From: Actinomycetota bacterium
Lineage (GTDB): Bacteria; Actinomycetota; Actinomycetes; S36-B12
DNA length: 12,262 nucleotides
Reading direction: 5' to 3'
NCBI GenBank assembly: GCA_010029945.1
Contig: RGQW01000037.1
Coordinates: 1-12,262 of the forward strand
Numbering within the stretch: position 1 is the first letter of the stretch; each line of letters opens with the position of its first letter. Of this stretch, positions 1 to 6,690 are shown in pieces. Both the position numbers and the translations under genes were made by a program. The notes under the pieces were generated by a model. The model was not told the origin of the DNA and made no database searches. It was given only the letters and a program-made list of their open reading frames with translations.

Positions 1-126
1 GCGAAGGGCGTCGGCGTCGACTACGACGGCGGCAACCCGGCGCACCTGACGAAGCAGGACTTGATCGACATCTTCGGCGGGCTCCAGGACGTCCCGATCC
101 CGCAGAAGGATCCGATCCCTTTCTGA
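1..126 (+). CDS. 3' end of an unidentified, possibly phage-derived gene (partial)
   Basis: The reading frame enters at the window edge and stops at TGA 124-126, giving the last 41 residues of a protein. I do not recognise the family. The visible part includes the stretch LTKQDLIDIFGGL, then a proline-rich end finishing in DPIPF. A terminal Pro-Phe recalls the C-terminal tip of single-stranded DNA-binding proteins, but the acidic run that normally precedes such a tip is absent, so an SSB assignment is only a guess. The next gene on the same strand has a phage-type motif and probably overlaps this stop codon, so a compact phage or prophage operon is a reasonable inference. A hairpin-forming sequence begins directly after the stop. 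That this is a real coding end is fairly likely; its function is unknown. Confidence 0.55.
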   Translation, partial: AKGVGVDYDGGNPAHLTKQDLIDIFGGLQDVPIPQKDPIPF

Positions 127-434
127 GATCGCCTCGCCGCCTGACGGCGAGGCGAGGCGATCCCGAGACGTCGCAGCTCGCGGCGAGATCCATCGCGTCG
201 AAGGCGGGCCGCATCGAGCGGCTCGTGATGCAGGCGCTCGGCGAGCTGGGCGGCAAGGCGACCGCGTTCCAGATCGTCGAGCAGATCAGGCTGCGCGTCG
301 GCGACATGGACAGCAACACGATCACGCCGAGGCTCGCGCCGCTCGCAGACAAGAAGCTGATCGAGCGGACCGCAGAGCGAGGCCCAGGGCGCAATGGGAG
401 CCGCCGTCAGATGGTCTGGCGGCTTCTCCCGTAG
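123..434 (+). CDS. Phage-type winged-helix DNA-binding protein with DPETS motif, apparent CTG start
   Basis: The protein is about 103 aa if started at CTG 123. Residues 12-23 read GDPETSQLAARS, a motif I know from small actinophage and prophage proteins in which it precedes a winged helix. Residues ~30-103 form the putative winged helix: a helical stretch rich in Leu and Ala, a segment containing SNTITPRLAPLADKKLI as recognition helix, and a basic wing (GPGRNGSRRQ) ending in VWRLLP. The only ATG or GTG codons in frame before the HTH are GTG 225 and ATG 228, which would cut off the whole DPETS part. CTG 123 overlaps the previous stop as CTGA and has an AGAAGGA-like ribosome site at about 104-110. 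I therefore favour the longer form, though 225-434 (69 aa) is what a conventional start would give. It is probably a small regulator of a phage or prophage operon. The start is uncertain; the coding call is good. Confidence 0.6.
   Translation: MRSPRRLTARRGDPETSQLAARSIASKAGRIERLVMQALGELGGKATAFQIVEQIRLRVGDMDSNTITPRLAPLADKKLIERTAERGPGRNGSRRQMVWRLLP
127..162 (+). terminator. Strong GC-rich hairpin directly after the first stop codon
   Basis: GATCGCCTCGCC (127-138) is perfectly complementary to GGCGAGGCGATC (151-162), with a 12-base loop. An alternative fold pairs 129-139 with 145-155 around a 5-base loop. It starts at the base after the TGA at 124-126, the usual place for a terminator, but no T-run follows. 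It also lies within the frame of the next gene if that gene starts at CTG 123, so it could instead be a translational control element or coincidence of a GC-rich repeat. Confidence 0.4.
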
Positions 435-1456
435 TTGTCCACCGCCGCCCGCCATGCGAAGATGAGCGCATGGCAGCGGCAACCATGGAGGCCATCCGCC
501 GGAGCTGCGTCGAGCTGGTCGAGAGCGTCGACCGCGTCTGTCTCGACGCAGCGAACCACGGCGAGAAGGCCAGCAGCCGCGGTTGCGTGCATTCCTTCGT
601 CATGGGCGGCGGGGATGAAGTGCGTGGAGACGATCCCGTTGGTGGTCCAGCCGCAGACAAAGAAAGTCCCCGCCAAAATCCAGAAGGTGCGGTGGCGAGC
701 AACCTCAACCAGCGTGCGAATGGTTGTTTTCGCTGCTGTTGCTGCACTGCCCTCGGTGTTGTGTTCCTCGGCCGGCGGATTGTTCGGATCGGCGCCGTAG
801 GGAAGAAGGCCAACATCACTCGGTCGATCGACGAGGACGAACCAGATGATGGGTATGAGCGCGAGCGCGGCGATGGCGATGCCCCAGGAGGCTGTGCGCC
901 ACCCTGCGGCGTCGATGACGTTCGCGATCAGGGGGAGGAAGACGAGTTGTCCCGTCGCCCAGGCAGCGCCCATCACACCGAGCATCAGCCCACGGCGTTT
1001 GTCGAACCAACGATTGACGACCAGAGAGCCGAAAATCAGCGCCACAGCTCCGACGCCAAGTCCGACGATGACGCCCCACAAGATCACTAGATGCCATGGG
1101 TCGGTCATCACGGTCGTCAGGCCGGTGCCGATCGCGATCAGAGTTAAGGCACCCGCAGCGATGTTGCGCACACCGAAGCGGCCCATCAAGGCAGCGGCGA
1201 AGGGCGCGGTGAGTCCGTAGAGAATCAGGTTGACCGCGACCGCGATGGAGGTGACGGATCGTGACCAGCCGAACTCGTCCTCGAGAGGCACGACGAGCAC
1301 CCCAACGGACGACCGGAACGCGGCGGACGTCATCAACACCAGGAAGGTGACTGCGGCTACCAGCCACGCGCGGTGAAAACGAGCCACATGCGGAGCATAC
1401 GGAAACCGCTCACGGGAAGCCTTCTTCCACAATGCAGGCTTAGCGCGCCACGTCAT
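407..1456 (-). pseudogene. MFS permease, C-terminally truncated and fused to foreign sequence
   Basis: The first ~300 residues are a clear major facilitator superfamily transporter: a basic N-terminus, TM1 from HRAWLVAAVTF, a loop 2-3 motif A remnant (GRFGVRN), and TMs through the central loop and into TM7 (FWILAGTFFVCGW). The segment LEDEFGWSRS after TM1 and the stretch HFIPAAHDEGM resemble monocarboxylate/oxalate-type (MCT/OFA-like) permeases. Homologues are normally about 400-430 residues. Here membrane-like sequence ends at AGLLAVV (about base 554), followed by ~49 hydrophilic residues that are antisense to the left-hand segment, up to the stop at 407-409. TM8 to TM12 are missing, so the product should not be a functional permease. 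The start is uncertain: ATG 1456 is used, with GTG 1462 two codons upstream and GTG 1389 also possible; none has a good ribosome site. It is divergent from ssb. Confidence 0.8.
470..556 (+). pseudogene. 5' fragment of an unidentified gene, cut at the junction
   Basis: An ATG at 470, 35 bases after the winged-helix stop, opens a frame encoding about 28 plausible residues beginning MAAATMEAIRRSCVELVESV, which looks like an amphipathic N-terminal helix. From about 555 onward the frame runs antisense to the MFS permease gene and is no longer credible protein, although it stays open until about 1090 because of GC bias. I read this as the first codons of a third gene of the left-hand segment whose remainder was lost at the junction. 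No family is recognisable from so few residues and the ribosome site is weak, so it may also be non-coding. Confidence 0.3.
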
Positions 1457-1543
1457 CCACACGATGCCCCGATCTCTTCACGACGAGGGCAGCGGCATCA
1501 ACGCTTGTCGCAGGAGAAATGACCAGTGAAGGAGTGATGAGCA

Positions 1544-2041
1544 ATGAACGACCTGATGATGACGGTGGTGGGAAATGTGATTCGAGACGTCGATCTGCGC
1601 TTCACGGGAAACGGTGACCCGGTGGCGTCGTTTCGTGTCGCGTCTAATACTCGCCGCTTCGACCGAGACAGCGAGCGGTGGATCGAAGGAGATACGCACT
1701 ATCTGTCCGTAACGTGCTGGCGCACGCTCGCGACGAACGTAGCGAACTCGATAAAGAAAGGAATGCCGGTGGTGGTTTACGGACGGATGCGCAGTCGTGA
1801 GGTGGAGCGTCCGTGTGGAGATGGCTCGCACACGGTGCGCTACCAGGACATCGAGGCATATGCGGTCGGCCCAGATCTCGCACGCGGCACAGCGGACTTC
1901 ACCCGTGTCAAGAGTGCCTCGGTCGCGGAGAACGAGACCCGAGTGATCGCCGATGTGATGGCTGCAGCCGCCATCGCCGAGGACGACGGTGACGACATCA
2001 GCGATGACACGCGAGAAGGGCAGGCCCTCGCGTCAGCGTGA
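1544..2041 (+). CDS. ssb: Single-stranded DNA-binding protein paralogue without the C-terminal PF tip
   Basis: The product is a 165-aa protein with an N-terminal OB-fold (residues ~4-110): the opening VVGNVIRDVDLRFTGNGDPVASFRVA, the WIEGDTHYLSVTCWRTLATNVANSIKKGMPVVVYGRM core and RYQDIEAYAVGPDL are typical of bacterial SSB. The C-terminal part has an acidic stretch (EDDGDDISDD) but ends in ...ALASA and lacks the terminal Pro-Phe used by housekeeping SSB to recruit repair and replication partners. This, with the position next to ettA, matches the second SSB of actinobacteria (Rv2478c in M. tuberculosis) rather than the essential one. Start ATG 1544 follows GAAGGAG at 1528-1534. It binds ssDNA in the cytoplasm, probably in a specialised or stress role (inference). 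It is divergent from the truncated MFS gene; an 87-base gap holds the promoter, in which I see no clear box. Confidence 0.93.
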   Translation: MNDLMMTVVGNVIRDVDLRFTGNGDPVASFRVASNTRRFDRDSERWIEGDTHYLSVTCWRTLATNVANSIKKGMPVVVYGRMRSREVERPCGDGSHTVRYQDIEAYAVGPDLARGTADFTRVKSASVAENETRVIADVMAAAAIAEDDGDDISDDTREGQALASA

Positions 2042-2128
2042 ATCCGCTGCCACCCTCGTCGCCAGAGTGTGTCGTCGGATTGCTCGGGCTGTGGGCCCCG
2101 GCACGAATTCCGAGGCGCGGAAGGCAAC

Positions 2129-2134
2129 TAGGCT
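2129..2134 (+). promoter_or_regulatory. Possible -10 box for ettA
   Basis: TAGGCT fits the actinobacterial TANNNT -10 pattern and lies 23 bases before the ettA start. A transcript beginning about 7 bases after it would carry a short leader that includes the ribosome site. No good -35 is visible. This is a weak call based on pattern and position only. Confidence 0.3.
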
Positions 2135-2150
2135 TCCGGCCTGACGGAAG
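2133..2150 (+). promoter_or_regulatory. Hairpin that would cover the ettA ribosome site
   Basis: CTTCCG (2133-2138) pairs exactly with CGGAAG (2145-2150) around a six-base loop. The right arm is part of the ettA Shine-Dalgarno sequence (GGAAGGG, 2146-2152), so any transcript that includes both arms, for example read-through from ssb, could hide the site. If transcription starts near 2141 the left arm would be missing and the site free. Confidence 0.35.
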
Positions 2151-2157
2151 GGTGCCC

Positions 2158-3843
2158 ATGGCCGAGTTCATCTACACACTGCAGAAGGCGCGCAAGGCGC
2201 ATGGCGACAAGGTCGTCCTCGACGACGTCACGCTCGCCTTCCTGCCCGGCGCCAAGATCGGGGTCGTCGGCCCCAATGGAGCGGGCAAGTCGAGCCTGCT
2301 GAAGATCATGGCTGGTGTGGACGACGTGTCCAATGGCGAAGCCAAACTCATGGACGGGTTCACGGTCGGCATCCTGATGCAGGAGCCGCAACTCGATGAG
2401 TCGAAGACAGTGCTGGAGAACGTCCAAGACGGGGTCGCCGAAACCAAGGCGATGGTGGATCGCTTCAACGAGATCTCCGCCGAACTGGCCGATCCCGACG
2501 CCGACTACGACACGCTGCTCGCGGAAATGGGCAAACTCCAGGAGGCGATCGACCACAAGAACGCCTGGGACCTCGACGCCCAATTGGACCAGGCCATGGA
2601 CGCGCTGCGGTGTCCCGACGGCGATGCGGACGTCACGGTGCTGTCCGGTGGTGAGAAGCGTCGAGTGGCGTTGTGCAAATTGCTGCTGCAGGCACCGGAT
2701 CTTCTGCTGCTCGATGAACCGACCAACCACCTTGATGCCGAGAGCGTGAACTGGCTCGAGCAGTACCTCGAGCGTTATCCCGGAACCGTTGTCGCGATCA
2801 CCCACGATCGCTACTTCCTGGACAACGTTGCCGAATGGATCCTCGAACTCGATCGCGGACGTGCCTATCCGTATCAGGGCAACTACTCGACGTATCTCGA
2901 AACCAAGGCCGCCCGTATGAAAGTGGAAGGTCAGAAGGACGCAAAGCTGCAAAAGCGCCTGACCGAGGAGTTGGAGTGGGTGCGATCCAACGCTAAGGCT
3001 CGACAGACCAAGTCCCGATCACGGCTGCAGCGATACGAAGAGATGGCTGCCGAGGCCGAGAAGACCCGCAAGTTGGATATGGAGGAGATTCAGATTCCTC
3101 CTGGCCCACGCCTGGGTAACGTCGTCGTCGAAGTAGAGCACTTGACCAAGGCTTTCGGTGACCGCATCTTGATCGATGATCTCTCGTTCTCTCTACCGCG
3201 AAACGGGATCGTCGGTGTGATCGGACCCAATGGCGTGGGCAAGACGACGTTGTTCACCATGCTGGTAGCGGCCGCGAAGGCGGAGACGGAGAACAAAGAC
3301 GAACTCCCGACCATGGGTGAGATCAAGGTTGGAGAGACCGTCTCTCTGTCGTACGTCGATCAGTCACGGGCCGGCCTCGATCCTGCCAAGAATGTGTGGG
3401 AAGTCGTCAGCGATGGCCTGGACTGGATCAAGGTGGGCAACGTCGAGTTGCCGTCCCGGGCGTATGTCTCGGCATTCGGCTTCAAAGGGCCCGACCAGCA
3501 AAAGCCCGCCAAGGTGCTCTCCGGTGGCGAGCGCAACCGATTGAACCTCGCGCTCACGTTGAAAATGGGCGGCAACCTCTTGCTGCTCGACGAGCCGACG
3601 AATGATTTGGATGTCGAAACACTCGGGTCGCTGGAGAATGCACTTCTGGAGTTCCCAGGGTGCGCGGTGATCACGTCTCACGACCGCTGGTTCCTGGACC
3701 GGATCGCCACGCACATCCTCGCGTACGAGGGTGACTCACAATGGTTCTGGTTCGAAGGAAACTTCGACGCGTACGAGAAGAACAAGATCGAGCGCGCTGC
3801 TCGGCCGCACCGAGCCACCTACCGCAAGCTGACGCGCGACTGA
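2158..3843 (+). CDS. ettA: Energy-dependent translational throttle ATPase EttA (ABC-F)
   Basis: The product is a 561-aa ABC-F protein with two ATPase domains and no membrane segments. NBD1: Walker A GPNGAGKS (38-45), EttA-type arm region (~90-140), signature LSGGE (162-166), Walker B LLLLDEPTNHLD with catalytic Glu187. The basic linker that contacts tRNA spans ~235-320. NBD2: Walker A GPNGVGKT (356-363), signature LSGGE (454-458), Walker B with Glu479. EttA binds the ribosomal E site and gates entry into elongation according to the ATP/ADP ratio. The M. tuberculosis counterpart is Rv2477c. ATG 2158 is chosen because homologues start MAEFIYT and GGAAGGG precedes it; the frame is open back to 2038 but that extension has no family resemblance. 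Odd point: NBD2 carries about ten extra residues (AAAKAETENKDEL, ~371-383) after Walker A. The stop overlaps the next start by one base. Confidence 0.96.
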   Translation: MAEFIYTLQKARKAHGDKVVLDDVTLAFLPGAKIGVVGPNGAGKSSLLKIMAGVDDVSNGEAKLMDGFTVGILMQEPQLDESKTVLENVQDGVAETKAMVDRFNEISAELADPDADYDTLLAEMGKLQEAIDHKNAWDLDAQLDQAMDALRCPDGDADVTVLSGGEKRRVALCKLLLQAPDLLLLDEPTNHLDAESVNWLEQYLERYPGTVVAITHDRYFLDNVAEWILELDRGRAYPYQGNYSTYLETKAARMKVEGQKDAKLQKRLTEELEWVRSNAKARQTKSRSRLQRYEEMAAEAEKTRKLDMEEIQIPPGPRLGNVVVEVEHLTKAFGDRILIDDLSFSLPRNGIVGVIGPNGVGKTTLFTMLVAAAKAETENKDELPTMGEIKVGETVSLSYVDQSRAGLDPAKNVWEVVSDGLDWIKVGNVELPSRAYVSAFGFKGPDQQKPAKVLSGGERNRLNLALTLKMGGNLLLLDEPTNDLDVETLGSLENALLEFPGCAVITSHDRWFLDRIATHILAYEGDSQWFWFEGNFDAYEKNKIERAARPHRATYRKLTRD

Positions 3844-4241
3844 TGACCGTTTTCGACATCGAAGTTGCAAAGCGTTTCAAGGACCTCGATCCCTACGATC
3901 ACGTAAGCAACGCGACCTTCCTCGACTACGTGATGGAAGCACGCGTGCGCGTCTATCGCTCCCTTGGAATGTACGACCGAGGAGTCGTAGGGCAAGTGGT
4001 GGTCCGTCAGGAAATCAACTACCTGCGCCCCATCCGGTTCTCGATAGAGCCCCTCATGACGCGAACGTGGTTCTCCCACATCGGCACCTCCTCGTTCACC
4101 ATGGAGACGCAGTTGATCGACGAGGGGCAGCTGGCTGCGGATGCGAAATCCGTCATGGTGTGTTTCGATAAAGATTCAAGTACTTCCCGTCCGATTCCAC
4201 CCGAATTCCGGCTGCTCATCGAGGAGCACCTCGAAAACTGA
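3843..4241 (+). CDS. Hotdog-fold acyl-CoA thioesterase (4HBT family)
   Basis: A 132-aa single hotdog domain. The helix-entry motif FKDLDPYDHVSNATFLDYVMEAR (residues 12-34) aligns with the 4-hydroxybenzoyl-CoA thioesterase family; Asp16 corresponds to the catalytic aspartate (Asp17 of the Pseudomonas enzyme). The later strands INYLRPIRF and SSFTMETQLID are typical of the family. The predicted role is hydrolysis of a small acyl-CoA in the cytoplasm; the substrate cannot be read from sequence. The start ATG at 3843 overlaps the ettA stop (TGATG), so translation is probably coupled. The open frame continues upstream to 3741, but that part lies inside ettA. In M. tuberculosis the matching gene Rv2475c is separated from ettA by a glutamate dehydrogenase gene that is absent here. 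Confidence 0.9.
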   Translation: MTVFDIEVAKRFKDLDPYDHVSNATFLDYVMEARVRVYRSLGMYDRGVVGQVVVRQEINYLRPIRFSIEPLMTRTWFSHIGTSSFTMETQLIDEGQLAADAKSVMVCFDKDSSTSRPIPPEFRLLIEEHLEN

Positions 4242-4255
4242 CCCAGGGAGGCCCC

Positions 4256-4942
4256 GTGGAGACCACGGCGCGTGCCATCCTGCTGAACGAGCGAGAAGCG
4301 CGGGTCCTGTCCCTGGTGGGCACTCGACTCACAGAGTGGGACTCCGGGATGACCGCTCGCGTGATCGTTGGAGACTCCGCGCTCGCTGTTTACGCCGTTC
4401 TTCCGATGGACGTGATGGTTGCGCTTGCGGTGCCGGCGCAGGTGGACGAGGACGCGATCGGCGACGACGTCACAACCTCGCTGGCGACGTTCGTTCGCGG
4501 CGTGAGTGAAGCCGTCGCCGCGAATCAGTCGGTGCGTTTCGACACGTCGTCACTGCCGCAGTTGACCGCCTCGGTTGGTCAAGGCCTGACGCTGGCGAGC
4601 CTGCCGCCCGGCGACGGATGGCAGATGCCTATCCACGGAGTCTCCAGTGACATCACTCCCCAGATCCGCGAAGCTATCGATGAGTTTCGCGAGCGGACGA
4701 AGGGAATGCCCGAGTATCAGGCGGCTCCTGTTGCGGAGGAGATCTGGTCGCGTGCCGCGTGGGCAGGCCTGCCAATGCGCGTGCTGCATGCGGCGAGACG
4801 ATTGCGTCTCATGACCGATGAACCGTTGCGGGTAACGGCGGCGACCTGTGGCCCGTGGAAGCGTCTATCGACGCCACGGGGTCAGGTCTTCTCGTACACC
4901 GCCGGTATCGAAGCCCGCCTCGGGCTTCGCGTTGTCAGCTGA
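4256..4942 (+). CDS. Conserved actinobacterial hypothetical protein (Rv2474c-position)
   Basis: The protein has 228 aa, starts at GTG 4256, and follows an excellent ribosome site, AGGGAGG (4245-4251). It has no signal peptide or membrane segment and no motif I can tie to an enzyme. The N-terminal half (residues ~1-105) alternates short hydrophobic strands with Asp/Glu-rich turns (VIVGDSALAVYAVLPMDVMVALAVPAQV). The second half is more helical and basic (EEIWSRAAWAGLPMRVLHAARRLRLM), and the last ~30 residues look like a beta-rich end. By position after the thioesterase and by size it resembles M. tuberculosis Rv2474c, which is uncharacterised as far as I know. It is probably the last gene of the ssb-ettA-thioesterase run. 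Its 3' end carries a hairpin that may serve the convergent gene. Confidence 0.8.
   Translation: METTARAILLNEREARVLSLVGTRLTEWDSGMTARVIVGDSALAVYAVLPMDVMVALAVPAQVDEDAIGDDVTTSLATFVRGVSEAVAANQSVRFDTSSLPQLTASVGQGLTLASLPPGDGWQMPIHGVSSDITPQIREAIDEFRERTKGMPEYQAAPVAEEIWSRAAWAGLPMRVLHAARRLRLMTDEPLRVTAATCGPWKRLSTPRGQVFSYTAGIEARLGLRVVS
4909..4929 (-). terminator. Terminator-like hairpin for the alpha-glucosidase operon, inside the opposing gene
   Basis: CGAAGCCCG (4909-4917) and CGGGCTTCG (4921-4929) form a perfect 9-bp stem with a 3-base loop. It lies 22 bases beyond the alpha-glucosidase stop on the - strand and 10 bases before the stop codon on the + strand, so it is part of the coding end of the opposing gene. 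A T-run is missing on both sides, which is common in high-GC actinobacteria. Being symmetric it could act for both transcripts, but on the + strand that would cut before the stop codon. Confidence 0.5.
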
Positions 4943-4951
4943 TCACTTACC

Positions 4952-6667
4952 TCAGCAGCGAATCCACACGGCCGTCTCGGGGCCCATCACCAGGTGGGAC
5001 GACTCCTCATCACTCAGGGTTGCAATGTCCGGGTCGGATGCTAGGACGACGTCGGTACCCCAACTCGATGGCAGATGAGTCGTCGCTTCGGTCATATTGA
5101 TCACGATGGCGAGAGACGGGTGCCCGGGCTCGGCGGTGAAACGTCGTATGGCGAGAACGCCCTCGGGTACTCCGTCCATCCACTCCATGGGGCCCTGTCC
5201 GAGAGCAGGTTCGCTGCGCCGCTGCACCAAGGCTCGTCGGTAGAGCGCGAGCGGCGACGCATCATCGTCTTGTTGCTGATCAACAGCGAAGTCCCGCCAG
5301 ACATCTGGCTGGGGAAGCCACGAGCGCCCCTGAGGACTGAAGCCGTAACTCGGCTCATTCGCCTTCCACGGCAGGGGAACACGACATCCGTCACGACCGG
5401 TGTCGGTCCCCTTGCTACGAAACCACACCGGATCTTGGCGAGCGTCATCGGGAAGATCGAAAACCTCCGGCAGCCCGAGTTCCTCACCCTGGTACAGGTA
5501 CGCCGAGCCAGGCAGCCCGAGAAGAAACATGGTGGCGGCCAATGCTCGGCGTCGTCCGCGTTCGTCATCGACGACCGTCGGCTTGGTGACCGGAGATCCA
5601 TCCTCGGTCGGTCCAAATCGGGTCGCATGCCGGATAACGTCGTGATTGCTAAGTACCCAGGTCGGTGGGGCATCGACCTTCGCATGACTGGCAACGGTCG
5701 CATCGATGGACTCGCGCATGCGCTCGTAGTCCCATCCGGCTGCCAGGTAGTCGAAGTTGAATGACGTGTGTAGCTCATCGGGTCGCTGGTAGAGAGCCAG
5801 TCGCTCGGGTGTTGGTGCCCACGCCTCGCCGCACAAGATCCGCGGGGGGTCGTACGAGTCAGCCACCACTCGCCACTCACGCCAGATGTCGTGCACACCG
5901 TCTTGATCCCAGTAGGGCGCATCAGGAGCGACTCCGAGAATGTCCGTCTCGACGATGGAGTCGTAGTCCATGTCGGGCAGATCCGGGTCCTTGACCAGGC
6001 CATGGGCGACATCGATGCGAAAACCATCGATGCCCCGATCGAACCAGAAGCGCAAGATGTCGCGAAACTCCGAGCGAACCTCCGGATTCGACCAGTCCAG
6101 GTCGGGCTGAGTGCTGTCGAACAGGTGCAGGTACCAGTAGTCCGTGGTTGTCCCATCATCGAGAATCAGACGCGACCACCCAGGACCGTGAAAGACGCTC
6201 CGCCAGTTGCTCGGCGGCTCGTTGGCTGACTCCCCGCGTCCGGGGCGAATCATGTAGCGGGCCCAGGCGGGGGAGCCGGGTCCGCTCGTGAGCACCTCGC
6301 GCCACCAGCGGTGGTCGCTGCTGGTGTGGTTGGGAACGATGTCCATGATGATGCGCAATCCGCGTTCGTGACAGGCGGCGATCAATCGATCGATGTCGGC
6401 CAGAGTTCCGAGACGCTCATCGACATCGCGGTAGTCGGCGACGTCGTAGCCACCATCGCGCAGTGGCGATGTGTAGAAAGGTGAAATCCACAAGGCGTCG
6501 ATACTGAGGTCGACGAGGTAGTCCAGCCGATCGAGAATCCCCGGCAGATCACCGATGCCGTCACCGGTGGAGTCGGCAAAGCTGCGGGGGTAGACCTGGT
6601 ACACGACCGCGTCCTGCCACCACGGACGATCACGCCTGTAAGCGCATACATCGTGGGGCGTTGTCAT
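4952..6667 (-). CDS. aglA: GH13 alpha-glucosidase (AglA-like)
   Basis: A 571-aa cytoplasmic GH13 enzyme with the usual (beta/alpha)8 barrel: start motif WWQDAVVYQVYPRSF, region I DIVPNH (109-114), region II GFRIDVAH with nucleophile Asp219, region III GEAW with acid/base Glu281, region IV LSNHD with Asp343 as transition-state stabiliser. All catalytic residues are intact and length is normal. It should release glucose from the non-reducing ends of alpha-glucosides. The valine right after the nucleophile (Val220) is, in the isomaltase/maltase comparison, linked to acceptance of alpha-1,6 bonds, so maltose-only specificity should not be assumed. ATG 6667 follows GGAG about 7 bases upstream. It lies 41 bases after the globin stop, matching the glbO-aglA pair Rv2470-Rv2471, and is the last gene of the five-gene - strand run. 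Confidence 0.94.
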   Translation of the reverse strand: MTTPHDVCAYRRDRPWWQDAVVYQVYPRSFADSTGDGIGDLPGILDRLDYLVDLSIDALWISPFYTSPLRDGGYDVADYRDVDERLGTLADIDRLIAACHERGLRIIMDIVPNHTSSDHRWWREVLTSGPGSPAWARYMIRPGRGESANEPPSNWRSVFHGPGWSRLILDDGTTTDYWYLHLFDSTQPDLDWSNPEVRSEFRDILRFWFDRGIDGFRIDVAHGLVKDPDLPDMDYDSIVETDILGVAPDAPYWDQDGVHDIWREWRVVADSYDPPRILCGEAWAPTPERLALYQRPDELHTSFNFDYLAAGWDYERMRESIDATVASHAKVDAPPTWVLSNHDVIRHATRFGPTEDGSPVTKPTVVDDERGRRRALAATMFLLGLPGSAYLYQGEELGLPEVFDLPDDARQDPVWFRSKGTDTGRDGCRVPLPWKANEPSYGFSPQGRSWLPQPDVWRDFAVDQQQDDDASPLALYRRALVQRRSEPALGQGPMEWMDGVPEGVLAIRRFTAEPGHPSLAIVINMTEATTHLPSSWGTDVVLASDPDIATLSDEESSHLVMGPETAVWIRC

Positions 6668-6690
6668 GGTATTTCTCCGGGTTTCGGGGC

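Noticed and set aside
407..556. Native C-terminus for the MFS permease
   Set aside because: The last ~49 residues are hydrophilic, antisense to other plausible genes and replace five expected membrane helices.
470..1090. 206-aa + strand open frame across the junction
   Set aside because: Beyond the first ~28 residues it is antisense to a clear MFS permease, has no recognisable protein pattern and depends on GC bias.
1519..1617. 33-codon upstream open frame overlapping the ssb start, after AGGAG
   Set aside because: The AGGAG is only two bases from its ATG, too close for initiation, and the peptide has no recognisable pattern. The GAAGGAG ahead of ssb is better placed.
2038..2157. N-terminal extension of ettA by 40 residues
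   Set aside because: Family members begin at MAEFIYT and a good ribosome site precedes ATG 2158; the extension is low-complexity and overlaps the ssb stop.
2128..2952. 274-aa - strand open frame
   Set aside because: It is entirely antisense to ettA and the Asp/Glu/Lys-rich ettA codons keep the opposite frame open; composition is not protein-like.
5075..5764. 229-aa + strand open frame
   Set aside because: Antisense to the alpha-glucosidase gene with no family signature.
5101..6159. 352-aa - strand open frame
   Set aside because: It is another frame of the alpha-glucosidase gene, which has all catalytic motifs in its own frame; this one is Arg/Ser/Pro-rich noise.
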